Assembly (NCBI GenBank): GCA_023846275.1
Contig: CM043869.1
Coordinates: 40,946,737 to 41,010,736 of the forward strand
DNA from: Vanilla planifolia
Taxonomy: Eukaryota > Streptophyta > Magnoliopsida > Asparagales > Orchidaceae
Length of the DNA stretch: 64,000 bases
Direction of reading: 5' to 3'
The notes under the pieces were generated by a model. It had not been told where the DNA came from, did not search any database, and saw only the letters and a program-made list of their open reading frames with translations. The stretch's first letter is position 1, and every line of letters begins with the position of its first letter. This document shows, in pieces, positions 1 to 12,650 of this stretch. A program made the translations under genes and the position numbers.

Positions 1-2400
1 TATTTCTGCTAACTTTTTTGTCAAAGAATCTTCCACAGCACAATGTTCATAGCATACCCAGCATTTTCTCTTCCACACCAGCGGCCATCTTCCACAGTGA
101 AATTGGAAGAGACTTTATTGGAAAGTTTTATTGGCAATTTGATATTAAAATGTTGTCAAATCTAATAAATTGTGGGTGTAATGTATTGTTTATAATAAGC
201 ATTTGTTCTTTAATTTATTAAGAGATGAGCAAAATACAATCATATTATTATGAAGAAAAAATGATGAATATGGAATTCTTAAAAAATTGAAAGAATTATG
301 AACTTGCATCACTCATGTGAAGGCTTCATATTTGTTAGAAACTTAGTATCTTATCAAGTTGGTAAATTTCATATTATTTGGAACTTATTTGCTAGAATTT
401 TTAGCTCAATTATTGATGGCTCCAAAATTTTTTCTGCATAGTGACAATTTAATGTTTAAGCCATCAAAACTACCATTTAGAGTTGAAAATTGATAGAACT
501 TTGAGCTTTGAATTCAAGTAAGCAACATGATGTGACATTATATGGAGGTTTATGTCATTTCAAGTTCCTATGTTTAGCTAAAGACTCTTAAGAACACCTT
601 TAGAACTAGCACAAGATTGACATTTCTTCAACATAAATCAAGAAATGTTTAAATGACTGTACTGAATAACTTCTAAAGAATTTATTACATAAAACATCAC
701 TCAAAAGATTCCTGATCATGATGAATTCGGGTTTTAACTTTATGGAACATCAGATAGAAGTTCTCCACTAGAGGTTTTAAACCATGGCATAACGAAGAAC
801 TTCTATGAATCAAATAGAGGTTTTCAAGCATCTAGCTTTAGGATTAACATTACAGTAGCTTCATTAACTATCAATGGATCATGTTTTAGGATTCAAAAGA
901 AGGGGAGTTCATAGCAAGCAGTAAACTGCAAGTAGCATAGGAATCACTCAGGGCAATTGACTACATTAAGTTGTCTTGTAACATGATTCGATTGTCGAAT
1001 GCTACGGAGTTAGCATAGATCATTTGGTGCATACGGGAATCGTCTAATGCTTTTCAGGTAACTTAAAAAACTACTCAAAATGAACCAAAATGACTCGCAA
1101 TCCATTTGGATAAGTGCTAAGGTATCATAATGATACAAAACAAATAAAATGTTGGTAAAATACAAAAAATAAAAAAATACACAAAAAATGTAACATATAT
1201 AAAATCACACACGGGATGATCAATATCATTATCTGATGCATTCATTGTGTAGCATTAGATCTCCCCAATGCTTCTAAAATTTTGACTCCAAGAAGTATTT
1301 GAAATGGGCACATTTGTAGTACTACATACAAAAATATTCTAAGGTATAAGCCAGTTTGGATCTCATGTTGGCACAATGCAAAAAGGATTGAGATCTAAGG
1401 TCAAATCTTCATAAAATTTTGGTGAGAAGCCTCCATTGTCATTTATATTCTCAAATCAAAGATAAATGACAATCTAGGATATATTACTTTAGAAGGTAAT
1501 GATGCATTTGAATCACAATATGATTTAGTTGTTTTAATCATTACCAATAAAGTAGATATGAAAACACACTATGTGGGCAATGTATCAGGCATGACAATAA
1601 TAGTTGGAAAGATAGCCAAATTAGCATAAAACTAAATTTAGAGGTTCTATCATGCGTTGGTAACTTTTAGATGAAACACATGTAAACCAAAATAAGTTCT
1701 ATTTTGTAAGCCTTGTTTTAAACTATAAACAAAATAATAATAACAAGCAGCCTTGATATGACTAAGTGGGCTTGTTTGTATAAATCATTTAATGTCATTG
1801 TACTAAATCCATTATCATCTCTTTCTTAGGATTCATGCATGTCAAATCTTTTTTGGTAATGCCTTTTTATGTCTTTTTTTTTATTTTAATAATCATATAA
1901 AAAATGCTGTAATCTACTTCCTACTACTATGTGATTTACAGTTAGTTTATCTAAGCCATGAATGCTGAATATTTCTAAGCTTATCATGATATGTTTGATA
2001 CTAATTTTCTCTCATATGCATTCATTTTTAACCTCAACCTTTTGTGAATAGCCAAATCACCATTTTATCTATTTTAATACGTTCATATTCATGATAATTG
2101 ATCTATTTTATCTTTGTATATTGTAGGCAGTCTTCAATATTATATAGTGTTGTTGATGTAACTATTGTCATATAAAACATAGTTTTAGTTTTGAGTAAAA
2201 TATTTTGATTACAAAAAACTTGGAGGAATTTTTTATTTTGTTGAACATTCTTGGATCCGATTTGTGGCATGCTCATTAGTTGTTTATCTTAAGGCTAATT
2301 TTTTTCTAAATTTTATTACTGGTTTTATATTTGCATCATCATTTGCACTTAGCTTATGGCTAAACTTATTCTATACAAAAGCAAGAACTGTTGGATTCTT
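1..2400. other. AT-rich intergenic DNA
   Basis: I see no gene here. The sequence is AT-rich with frequent stops in all frames. Its only clear structure is the first copy of a diverged repeat (about 80-715) that recurs near 7.5-8.1 kb. No tRNA, rRNA or organellar insertion was recognised. Confidence 0.6.
80..715 (+). repeat. Diverged dispersed repeat, copy 1
   Basis: This block aligns along its length, with many substitutions and small gaps, to a second block at about 7505-8095 in the same orientation. Shared landmarks in the same order are an AAGAGATGAG motif followed by a TTATGAAG...AAAATGATGAATAT stretch, a TTTAGAAACTTA-like stretch, TTAGAGTTGAAA, and a closing ATCACTCA/TTACTCAT segment. 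The spacing of about 7.4 kb would suit two old LTRs of one element, but no gag-pol remnant was recognised between them, so it may be a dispersed repeat instead. Confidence 0.6.
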
Positions 2401-5400
2401 AGATCATTCTTCATAAATTAAACTTTGTTTCAATCCTTGCCCATGTCTTAAATCATGGACAAGAAATGCATTCTCATTTGAAAGCTTTCTCAAATGTCCG
2501 TGGCATTTAGTTGGAGTTCTATAGATGTAAGGGGTTCTAGCTAAATTATGGTAGGAAGATGAGGAAGACCTGCAAGAAAACTGATGGCTTCATGATGAAA
2601 CATTCCAACTGCTTCTCAATCCTCATCCTTAAAGACTTCAGGGTTGTTTCTTTGGTCCTGAGCTATAAAACTAGAGATCCTGATCACTTGTGTCAAGTTG
2701 AGTTCATAGAAAATCCACCATATAGGTGGACAATTATAGAAATTTGTTTCTTCTTAGATGGGCAGGTAACTTTGCTTGGAATGAATATTAAATATGTTTT
2801 GAAGACAAGGCAAAACAAGTTTCATCTCCAGCTATTTCTTCTACTAAAATATTTTTGGTAATCTTTTTTCCACTTCACCTTTTGTAATTGAGGTTTTTGG
2901 ATGTGAAGTTTGGGTGGTGGCTTGAAACGCCTGAGCTGAGTTCTTTTTTACTGTGAGCTTACTAGTCATGAACTAAAATACCTGCTGAAGCAAAATGAAA
3001 ACTACCTACTCTTACTAATATAAAATTAGAGTTCGATGGTGAAATTGCTGTTTGTTATGAGTTTTTACTCGGTATTGCATTTCATTCTCGAGTTCGTGAT
3101 CAAGTTTTTTTGATTCATGGAAGGAAAAAATACAGGACACATTTTTCTTTTGTTGTTGTTATTTTCTACTTGGCAAGCTTTGGTAAGCATCTATACTTTC
3201 CTGTTGTCAACAGTTAGCTCTATTTGGAGTAATCTGTAGAACAATATAATTATGAAAATAGCCAAAGTAATAATAGTGAGAATTTAAAATTCATTCATAC
3301 AAACAATAAAGTCCATTTGACCTATTGTGCAATTGAAGCAAATTTTAAACTTCAACCAAATGAGCCAAAGAGAATTTGGTGTGCAGCCAGTGACACTCTT
3401 TCCAACAGATTCTTGTTGAATTGCCAAGTGTTGAAAGGCACTCGGTGAGTTTTTTTATGGAAGCCATACACACTATTTTAATCTTTTAGTTGCTGTTGCT
3501 GATCTGTTTTCACAAAAATAAAAATGATGATTCAGATTTGACTTAAATGGATCTAAACTTCTGGTCCATCAATGAGCTCCCATTTTTTTTAGGACAGATG
3601 GCCATGTAGAATTTTTACATTTTCTATGAGTTATATGCTAGGAGTCGTATTACCTACTGATGAAGTAACATTGTGCCATAATTGAACAATAAAGATTTGA
3701 ACCTCAAGGACCCTTCGAGTTTTACCAAAGCTTTTGTTTGGGTTATATGAAGAAATGGAACATATGCATCCTTATGATGCTATAATAGTTCATTCTGTTT
3801 GTGAGACTTGTAGCTAACTCTTCCCGCTGTACTACCCATTGTTTATGCATCACAACATATCCATCTTCTCAGTTTTCATATGAAGTAGTTCTTTTCTTTT
3901 TTTCCTTTATAGTTTTGTTAGGGAAGCAATAGGTAGATAATTTCATCAATGGAATTAAGCCTTAATTTCTATTATTAGTCGTAACTCATGGTGAGAAAAG
4001 TCAGCCAGGCTTAGTAATTTCTCTAATAGATGGTTTTTGGTGTTCCTGATGTCTATGTTTTACATGGTGTCCATAACGAGATTAGCATATTAACCTTTTC
4101 TTGTTTGATTAAACATGGCTGTTGTTAATGAAGATCCTGAGAGAATTGGAGGGTTAAGTTTGGTAACTAGCTGGCATAGAACTGGTCTAGCTATAATATG
4201 ATACATAGTCGATCCAATTTAATGGTTTAAGGCTTCTCCTTCTTTTTGCTATATTGTTTAACTAGAATGTATCCTATTCTCCTTTAAGCCTAAAAGAACC
4301 ACATAGTTCATAGTCTGAAAAGAGGGCAACGTTTTTGTGCTTAACTAAGCTTTTCTTGGTCCAAAATGATGTTATCTTCTACTTTGGTTTGCTGTTAACA
4401 CATGATTAAATGCAAAGCTAACAGGTCTAATTCTTTCTTTTCTCTAATGTGGTGGCTAAGGTGAGGCAACTGAGAAATGAAGCAAGGCTGATGTCGGCAA
4501 TGATGTGAACATGGATGGTGAGAAAGAGAGAGGCCAACTGTCGTTTGTTACAAATTGTGCTCTCTCCAGGACCAACACTTTTAACAGTAACAATTCAAGA
4601 GTAATCAAATTTCCTTTTTTCATGAAGATTAGTATTCCAACCACGCCTTTGTTTTCTTTCATGTGAATTTTTCACAATCATTTTACCACGTTAAATAATC
4701 AAAAAAGCTGTGTTCTTGCATGTTTCATATGTAGGATGAATTAATTGCCCAAACCATGCACTTTGACGAGTCAAAGTTAGCCATAATTTAATCTGATCCA
4801 ACTTGCCAGAAGACGTACATGTACCATTATCTACAGTATGTTTTCTTTCTAAATTGTAATCCCTAGAATTGAACCATTCTCTGTTTGTTATGCAGAACAT
4901 GAACAGGCCAACATTATATATTCATTTATCCACTGTGTCCAACTCTGCCATCTTCACATCCTCAACTTTTTCTCTGTGCATTTTAAATCTTTTAAGCAAC
5001 AAGTTGTAACATTTTGTTATCAAAGAACACACATTTTTGGTACTTATTTAAAAACAATTTTGAGGTATTTCAGTTGCTGCGTGTATAAGAGAAGGCCGGC
5101 GTTGGCCGGCATGGCTGAAGTTTCTTGAAACAGTGAAGACGAGCCAGATGCTAGCTTCCAAGCAACTCACCCCATTTTATTAAATTGTGTAGAGCTGTGT
5201 CAGTTTTATTTGTTTCTTAATCATCTCCTTTCTTTGATGTTGATGCCCTGGGGCTCCACCATTTTTAGAGCAATGTGGCTTTTGCATCAACATGAGGTGT
5301 TTACTAATTTGCTTGAATCAATCTTAAATGGTCTATTCATCTTCATCACATATTAAAACTTGAAGCGGGTTCTTCATCTCTTCTCTTGAATAGGGATGTG

Positions 5401-5450
5401 AAATGTGTTATTTATGTTTTTGTTAAAGCCTTTTAAAGAAAGACTATTCT
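2400..5450. other. Less AT-rich segment, no gene recognised
   Basis: Base composition here is closer to plant introns and UTRs than to the very AT-rich flanks. The only longer ATG frame (2559-2861 +, 100 codons) has no domain I recognise and no clear exon partner. The segment could be a non-coding transcript, a decayed gene or an old insertion. A short palindromic GGCCGGC-containing patch lies near 5095-5110 and a small hairpin at 5237-5293. Confidence 0.4.
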
Positions 5451-7504
5451 TTTTAATCGAAACATTCCTTTCATTTGGGTGAAATTCAATTGTTTTGTTG
5501 AAGCGGATGGCCATCTTTCACAGTGTCTCATATGATTGTGTCGTGCTATTTTGGATTGCATTATATAATTGGCATAGCCAAAGGTTTTATTTGACATTAT
5601 TTTGACAAATGTTATTTGTAAAAAAAGATGTTTTGAAATAAGATTAGATGTTTGTTTGATCAATTTTTAAAGTGCATTTAAAGACAAGACAAGCAAAGGT
5701 GATCAATGATTTTCTTGATTTTATAAAATAATATTAAAATTAATTTTTTTTAATAAAAAAATGATATTTTGTTATGTCACAATAAGGATGTTTTATCAAT
5801 TGTTTCTCTAGCAAAATTAATAGAACTTTTTAAGAGTGTTTAATGATATATGATGTAATATATAAAAGAGTGTAAAAGAGTTTAGGATACAAGAGGCTCA
5901 AGTTATCATGGGTAACTTTAGCCAAAGGAAGTGGAGACTAAGAGTATAAAAATAATTTTGAAGTATCTTTTTTGTATTTATACGTCATAACGAGTCATTT
6001 ATGGGGATTATGACATTTATTTTTTCTTTCATAATGACATCATAATGTAGTATAAGAGGATTAAGAAGAGTTTAGGATTGCAAAAAGACTAAGTTCATCA
6101 TAGGCTTTGGATTAACATAAGGGTCCCAAAAAAGCAATAATAACTCTAAAGTGCTTTTTTTTTAATTAATTGGTCTTTGTTTCCTTTTTACTTCATATAT
6201 TAGTATCGCTCTCTTCGAAGTTGTATAACAACATTTTATTTTTTTAAATTTATCTAGTTAGTTTTAATATTAATGGTTTTTTGTTATTTAATTTCACTTA
6301 ATATTATAAACTAAAACTCATTTAATCTCCTATGTGGATGAAAGAAAAATTTGTTTTGGATTTTATCAATTTTTAAAAACATGTTTAAATAATGTGTTTG
6401 TTCAAAAAAAATTCTCTTGAGAAGATATAGTTAATCATTTTTTATTTTGATAAATTCTCTCCTCTTACAACCACTAAGATTGTCAATCTCCTCTACTTCT
6501 ACAATCAAATTAAAACTCTCTTCACATCCCACCATTGTCTCGCCAATCTCCTCTTGCCTCTTTGCTTGATCACCAATCTTGTACACTATCATCATTGGCT
6601 TGCTAATCTCATCTACTCCTTCCATTGAATCTTTCATGCACTCTTTCAACTATTGTATTGCCCCCATTTCTTTATTTCTCGTTTTTGGTCTAATGATCTC
6701 CTCTCCTCCATCCTCAAACCACCCCTTCTTCTCCCATTGCTTACCCATCAATCTTCTCTATTGTTATTACAAATTGATGACTCGTCTCTACTCCTTTTGT
6801 TATTGGACTATTCATTTTTTTTTCTCTCTTTATTATTTGTTCATCTTCTCTTCTAGCTATGAATGCTTCTCATCTTTCCTAATAACATATTATGACATTA
6901 TATCACATTTCAAACATATTGATTCAATAATAAAATGTTTAGTGCTCATTATATCAATTCAAGAATTAAAAATTTAGCTTTTTAAAAATTATTCCTTTAA
7001 TATTTTATTTTTTAAAATCAAAATTAATAAAACTCCAACAAAATATATTTTTATTAAACTTTTATTTATTTTTCATAATTAAAAAATTAAAATTTTTGAA
7101 TTTTTTTAACTCATAAAGTGCTCATAAAGATGAGGCTCTAAATATTCTCTTCTTACCACTCTTACCTTATAATGTAAGGTGTAAGCCACAATTTTTTACT
7201 TGCTTTTATCTTCACCTCTGTTCAAGAAAAAGGTGCTTTGTTGAAGTTCCTTTGCATATGCAAATTCCCAAAATGCAAAAAGAGATTTTATTCACTGTTT
7301 TCAAATCTCAATTGGTACAAGTTTATTCTTCTTGTTTATAATGATTATAATGAATTAAAATAATCATAGAATGCTTCTGAAAATGCTTGAATAACTTATT
7401 TTACTAATATATATTATATTTTATAAAATTTTATTTTAGAATAATTAATCAAAAAATTTGAAACGAAACAGCCATTTTCCTTTTAATTCATAAAATCAGA
7501 AAAA
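5450..7504. other. AT-rich intergenic DNA
   Basis: I see nothing gene-like. Between about 6450 and 6850 there is a pyrimidine-rich stretch on the + strand (many CTCCT, TCTTC and TTCTC words). It produces low-complexity Leu/Ser/Phe-rich open frames that do not look like real proteins. Confidence 0.5.
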
Positions 7505-8095
7505 TCGTGGAAGCTTCCACAATAAAATTGAAGTTTCTTTTTTGAAAAAGTCCATTTGAATTATGATATTAATCTATAATAATATTTAACAAATTATGAT
7601 TAGAATATATTATTTAAAATGTATAATTATTTTTTTAAGAGATGAGTAGAATAAAATCATAATAATTATGAAGGGAAAAATGATGAATATAGAGTTTGCA
7701 AAAGATTGAAAGAATTAAGAGGTTTTTATGCTTCACTTAATTATATTTAATTATGAACATGCTTCAAATTAGAGCATTAATGGAATTGTCCTTAAAAAAC
7801 TCTAAATATGAACTTTTTTAGAAACTTAAAAAAATTGTCATGTTCATGAAGTTTATAGTATTTGGAGCTCATTTATAAGGATTTTTAGTTCAGTCAAAGC
7901 TTTCAAGGAGTCAAAATTATCAATTAGAGTTGAAATTACATAAAGCTTTAAACATAGAATTTTAGCTAACAATGTAATCTATCATTTTTGACAATTTCAC
8001 ACATTTAACATAGACCAAGAAAAGTTGAAATAACTTTAGGACTTTTAAAGAATGCATCACACAAGATGTTACTCATTGGATTGGAAGAAGCAAAA
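7505..8095 (+). repeat. Diverged dispersed repeat, copy 2
   Basis: Partner of the block at 80-715, in the same orientation. Both copies hold AAGAGATGAG, then an ATGATGAATAT word, TTAGAGTTGAAA and an AAAGAATxxATxACA...CACTCA-like end, at comparable spacing. Divergence is high, so the duplication is old. It ends just before the sequence that hosts the solo LTR. Confidence 0.6.
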
Positions 8096-8601
8096 TAAAA
8101 ATAAATATTCATAATACATACTGCACTTTCCCAAATTCTCTAGAAAACATCTTATAATAGAATAAAGAAGAGGAAGAGAAATCTAACATAGATTTAATGT
8201 CATTTGTCGAGCACCGATATAAAAAGCCCCCCTTCTCGTTGACTTGTGGGCATTTGATGCACGATGAGTGCACTAAAGCTTCCTCCCTTGAAGATTTTTG
8301 CATCTTTTCCTTCTTAAGTTCCCAAGCTCACTTACCCCAAGTCACTAGGATTATCTTCTTCAAGCTGTCACACCATACATCCTTTAAGGTTCCCAAATGC
8401 ACCTTTTTACAAAGTATTTTCTCTCCTTTTGAAGGAAGCTCTACTCATGTGCCCTCAAGCGAGCTACTTGGTAGCCTCACGTACCTACCTAAAAAGGTTT
8501 GAAAGTTACCCAACCCATACAACTTGCTTCAATTTGTATCAACCTACTCTAACGCTATAGCTCACCTTGGCCTAAGTAGAATCGTGTTGCATGCACTGAC
8601 C
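8096..8601. other. Sequence flanking the solo LTR (left side), unidentified
   Basis: This less AT-rich stretch continues, after removal of the inserted LTR, into 11482-11720. Joined at the target site it reads as uninterrupted, moderately GC-rich DNA, which suggests that the LTR landed in an older repeat or a gene relic. A 101-codon frame (8197-8502 +) contains a CGHxxHxxC string, but nothing else supports a zinc-binding domain. I do not assign a function. Confidence 0.35.
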
Positions 8602-8606
8602 TAGGA
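8602..8606. repeat. Target-site duplication, left copy
   Basis: TAGGA directly precedes the TG of the LTR. The identical 5 bases follow its CA at 11477-11481. Five-base duplications are typical of LTR-retrotransposon integration. Confidence 0.9.
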
Positions 8607-8804
8607 TGTTATACCTGGTAAAATATTATATGTTTAATCTTCAATAATTCAATTGTGGCTTGGATGATTTCAGATCGACAGTAGGATGAGCCAGGAGCTC
8701 AATTAGAGGCTATTAGAATTTCTGAAATTTTCTGGGGATTTTTCGGAGCACCGAGATTTTTTTTAAAACCGGAATTTGGTTTTTTTTACGCGCGTGAACC
8801 GGAC

Positions 8805-8860
8805 CGGAGCGGTTCAGCGAAGGCGGAGCGGTTCAGCGAAGGCCGGGCGGTTCGCCGAGG
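8805..8860 (+). repeat. Short GC-rich tandem repeat inside the LTR
   Basis: A 19-base unit (CGGAGCGGTTCAGCGAAGG) occurs twice in perfect tandem at 8805-8823 and 8824-8842. A degenerate third unit follows to about 8860. It lies in the most GC-rich part of the solo LTR. Confidence 0.9.
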
Positions 8861-10345
8861 TGCGTTTGCGCGTGCGTTTGGATAAGCCGCGGATAAGCGG
8901 ATCGGACAGGCGAGATCAGCGGTGGAGATTAACCGGTTGATCGGGTGTTAAGCGGCGTTTTTGGAAGGTCAACCGGCGCTTAATGGGTCTTAACGGGTCA
9001 TTACCGGTTTAAGCCGGGTATTTAACCTAAACTGTTCGATTGTTAGGGTTTCGAACGGCGGCTAGAGGCGAGGTGTTCGCGGCGAACGGCGGTAATTTCC
9101 GGCAGCCTTCCAAGGGGCTTTTGGTAACCGGAGGTTCGCGGGACAGAGGCGAGCATTTTGGTACCGGTTTCGTTCGGCGAGGAGCTGCGGTTGATCGCGT
9201 GCGAGCTTCACCGTCGCCGGCGAGCAAGGTAGGAAATTTAGATTAAATTAGTTATTTAGTAGAAATTAAAAGCATGGAATATTTTGCTTAATGAACACAA
9301 GCATGTGGATGAAAAATCGGACTTAGTTGAATGCTAATCTGCGTCTTTTACAAATTTTGGATTTTCTGGAAAATTGCCCATTTCGCCGAAAAATTTAGTT
9401 AATTATTGAAACATTAGGATAGTACGAACATCGGATTTTGTTTCTCCTTGTTCGCGTTCGCCGGAAATCGACGGAAGGATTGGAATTGGTCGGCGATTGC
9501 GTCGGTTAGGGTTCGCGGGCGTCGGACCGAGGAAGGAGAAGGGTTTAGATTAATTACGAATTTATTTAAGTAATTAATGGTATTTATATAATATTTATTA
9601 GTAAATATATTATTTAAGCATCGACCGATTAACGGATTATTAAGGAAATTTGGTTCGGCGGTGTCGCGGTTCAGCGCGAGGTTTCCGAACCGGCAGCGAA
9701 AACCGGTTTAGCGGGATTCGGCGTTGACGAACGGCGCGGAGGAAAATTTAATTCGGAAATTAATCCGAATTTTCGGAAAAAGGATATATGTGGAATTTAA
9801 ATTTTATTCGGAAATTTATTCCGAATTTCGGAAAATGGATAAAGGGCGGAAATTGATTTTTTTGAATTTAAAAATTTCCTGAAGTGAGAAAAATGTGATT
9901 TTTAGAAATCACGTAGCCAAGTTGAAATTGACTGTTGGAAATTACCCATAAATTCAGTGCTGCTGGATTAGTTGGAAAGAAGTGTGACACTTGGGTGCTA
10001 CCAGAATAGTCAGAAATTTGGTACAGTTTGGTGTTGCTTGGATGGCAATGACATGGATTGAGCCAGTTTACTCAGTGTTGGCATATTTCATGGATTGGCA
10101 TATTGGACCGGAATACTATAGGCCCTATATGATGTTTTAGGGTAGTTGTGGTAGGTAACTGTGCAGTACAGACTTAGCTTCCACAGTATACATGTGGATT
10201 GGTATGCGCCTTGTTGTATCTGGACACATGTTGCCGAATCTTGGAGTTAGAGCTTGGCAATGACTGTAGGGGCGTGGCTTCTATGGAAATTGTTGGGAGA
10301 GGACTTCTTGGAACGGTGGCTGAGTCGATCTCTTCTGGTCCATGA

Positions 10346-10455
10346 GTGTAGGCCTGCGCGCCTGAGAGTGGCAGTGGCAGGGGTGACTCACCGTGGCTAG
10401 CCAAGTGTGTAGGCCTGCGTGCCTGAGGGTGGCAGGGGTGTCTCACGTTGGCTAG
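10346..10455 (+). repeat. Tandem duplication inside the LTR (about 50-bp unit)
   Basis: Copies at 10346-10400 and 10407-10455 share GTGTAGGCCTGCG, a CCTGAG...GTGGCAG segment, GGGTG(A/T)CTCAC and a final GGCTAG. They differ by a few substitutions and a small indel in the middle. Confidence 0.85.
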
Positions 10456-10542
10456 AGATCTATGTGACTGGTTTTGTCTATAGTCTCCAGAAGATTGATT
10501 GACGAGAGACGCTGCGGTGTCGGGTGCTAGGCGTTGTGATGT

Positions 10543-10626
10543 GTGCGCAGAGATGGGAGTGTCCCGCTGGCATGCTTTGCCTAGGCGCCATGCGTGCGCA
10601 GAGATGGGCGTGTCCCACTGGCATGC
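10543..10626 (+). repeat. Direct duplication inside the LTR (33-bp unit)
   Basis: The 33-base segment at 10543-10575 recurs at 10594-10626 with two mismatches. It begins GTGCGCAGAGATGGG and ends CTGGCATGC. The near-identity suggests slippage or local duplication in the parent element. Confidence 0.9.
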
Positions 10627-11476
10627 TGCCTGGGAGCACAGAGGAGAGCTACTCTAGTGTGACTGGGGGTGACTGTGGTTGGTCAGAGTCTGGGACTGAG
10701 AGTGCCTTTCCACCCTACATTGTTATGTTGTATTTCTATACTCTTGCTATTATCCTTCTCTTGCATGAGAGTTTTTTTTACTAGCTGTCTTTCCTACTGG
10801 GCGTAGCTCATTCTTTTATTATCCATATTTTTCCAGTGGCTCGGCAGACTTGACGCCACCCAGCTTTAGGTGGGATCGTGATCAGTAGGCTAGTAGAGGA
10901 GATCTGATCTGTGTTTTTCTGAGACTTTCTGGTTAGTTGATTGTTGCTGTTGGATGTATTCAGTGAGACTGTTATTCTTATGTCTTGTATTATGTGAGGG
11001 TGATTCTGACTCATGTACTCGTATGGATGATGTGGTATTGATGGACTGTGATTTTTCATATGAGTTACATTTTTATACACTATCTTATTTTCTATCTTGA
11101 CGGTATGGTGTGTGGAGCGTCATTTCATATCGGTGGATGTTATATATTTTTTTTGTTGATGGTGAGGTCATTACATGACTATGGAACTTAACCTTGGGGG
11201 TTCAGACTTCTATTAGATCGGTTCTCCTACCGGTATGTGTTAGGAGTATTGGGTCTAGTAGGAGTAACATTGCGCGAGTTCATCAGTTAATTCAGGAGTC
11301 ATGAACCTGATTTGACGGTGTACCCGGGAGATGGGATCCACATAGTTAAGAAAAGTAGGTGTGTAATGATGTGTTATATCCTATGTTTTTCGTAGGCTAC
11401 TCAGGTTGGTATGGGACGATCTGAGCTGTCTATATGTAAAAAAAAAAATTCATTTTAAAAAAACTGGGGTGTAACA

Positions 11477-11481
11477 TAGGA
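11477..11481. repeat. Target-site duplication, right copy
   Basis: TAGGA follows the terminal CA of the solo LTR and matches the left copy at 8602-8606 base for base. Confidence 0.9.
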
Positions 11482-12650
11482 CCCCCTATTTCTATTTGCA
11501 TTGCATGAAAGATTCCAAAAATATGCCTATGTTTTTTTATGAGCTTGACACACCTAAGCCCGTTATTTTGCATCATTCAGGGCTAAACTGTGCGACTTAC
11601 ACTTGCTCCAAGCCACTTTCATCAATTCTAAGTTGCTCACACTCAAGCACCAGAGCTTGACCATGTCAATTTTAAGCCTCTCCTACTAATACCTTGTTTG
11701 ATAGGGTCATATACCTTAATATATAAGTAAATTTTGAGCCATTGGTATTTTATGCATGATAACTGTGATAGCTAGGGACAAAATACTTTTGCTTTTATTA
11801 AATGCTAGTTGAGGTTATATACTTATTAATTTTTTTATCCAAAAAATAATGATCTAAAAAGAATCAAGCTCTACAAAATAAATACATGCAAAACTAGAAA
11901 TAAAAGAACAAATAAAGAAATACAAGTCAACATTTTATGATTTCATCTTTGATTATTGCTGCTTGGTATCACTTATATCATATTTTATTCTTTCATAATT
12001 TTATTATTATGAAATCATTTTAAATTGAGATATCAAACTTTAGTATTTTTATATTTAGTTATTTTATACAATTTTTTACTAAAAATTTTAGAATCTTATT
12101 AATATTTATATTATAGGTAATTATTCCATTGTACTGACAAAAGAGAACTTTGATGCCATGGATGAGGATTCTACTCATTATTTGCTTAAGTGGATTATGA
12201 TATTATGCAAAATATATGCTCTAATGTTTTAAAGACAATAATGTCATGTATAAATGGGTATTATATAATTATTGTTGTATGTTTTATATCTCTATACTTG
12301 AGATCTTATGATTTGTATTTTATATTGTAAAGATTGTGTTTCTATAATATTATATGATGATTATTTATATTGGATGAGTTTTGATTTTGGTTTTATCATC
12401 AAATCTTTACTTAAGTTTTATGTCTCCTCACATATGATTTTATTTACTTTTAACCTTAACTATATTTGTTCTATATATATTAGTTTGGTGGGATCCTAAT
12501 AAATTGATTTTAGATCACATATACATTCAGAATTTATTTTTCACAAGTCTAAAGTAGTAAAAGTCTTTGTTTCTATGTTTATAAAATAGAAAGTGTTCTA
12601 TCAAAGTTGTGGTTTCTTTTGTAAATGAGAATTTAAGAGAGGAAGGTTAT

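Larger units (their letters stand above)
8607..11476. mobile_element. Solo LTR of an LTR retrotransposon (about 2.87 kb)
   Basis: The block begins TGTTATACC and ends GGTGTAACA. These are 8/9 inverted matches with TG...CA termini, and the block is flanked by perfect TAGGA duplications. No gag-pol, primer-binding site or second LTR lies beside it, so it is best read as a solo LTR left by recombination between the two LTRs of a full element. Great length and a terminus that reads TGTTACACCCC on the minus strand are features I associate with plant Ty3/gypsy elements of the Del/Tekay (chromovirus) kind; family and orientation are inference. The interior is unlike the neighbourhood: about 8780-9740 is GC-rich and CpG-rich. 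Intact ends and a perfect duplication argue for fairly recent insertion. Confidence 0.9.

Noticed and set aside
6431..6977. Overlapping open frames on both strands near 6.4-7.0 kb
   Set aside because: They come from a low-complexity CT-rich tract. The predicted proteins are Leu/Ser/Phe-rich with no recognisable domain.
8197..8502. RING-finger-like CGHxxHxxC string in a 101-codon frame
   Set aside because: The outer cysteine pairs of a RING domain are missing, the rest is low in conserved features, and the stretch lies in the repeat-like flank of an LTR.
9027..9246. Open frames on both strands in the GC-rich part of the solo LTR
   Set aside because: GC-rich sequence has few stops by chance. 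The block lies inside a delimited LTR and shows no protein family signature.
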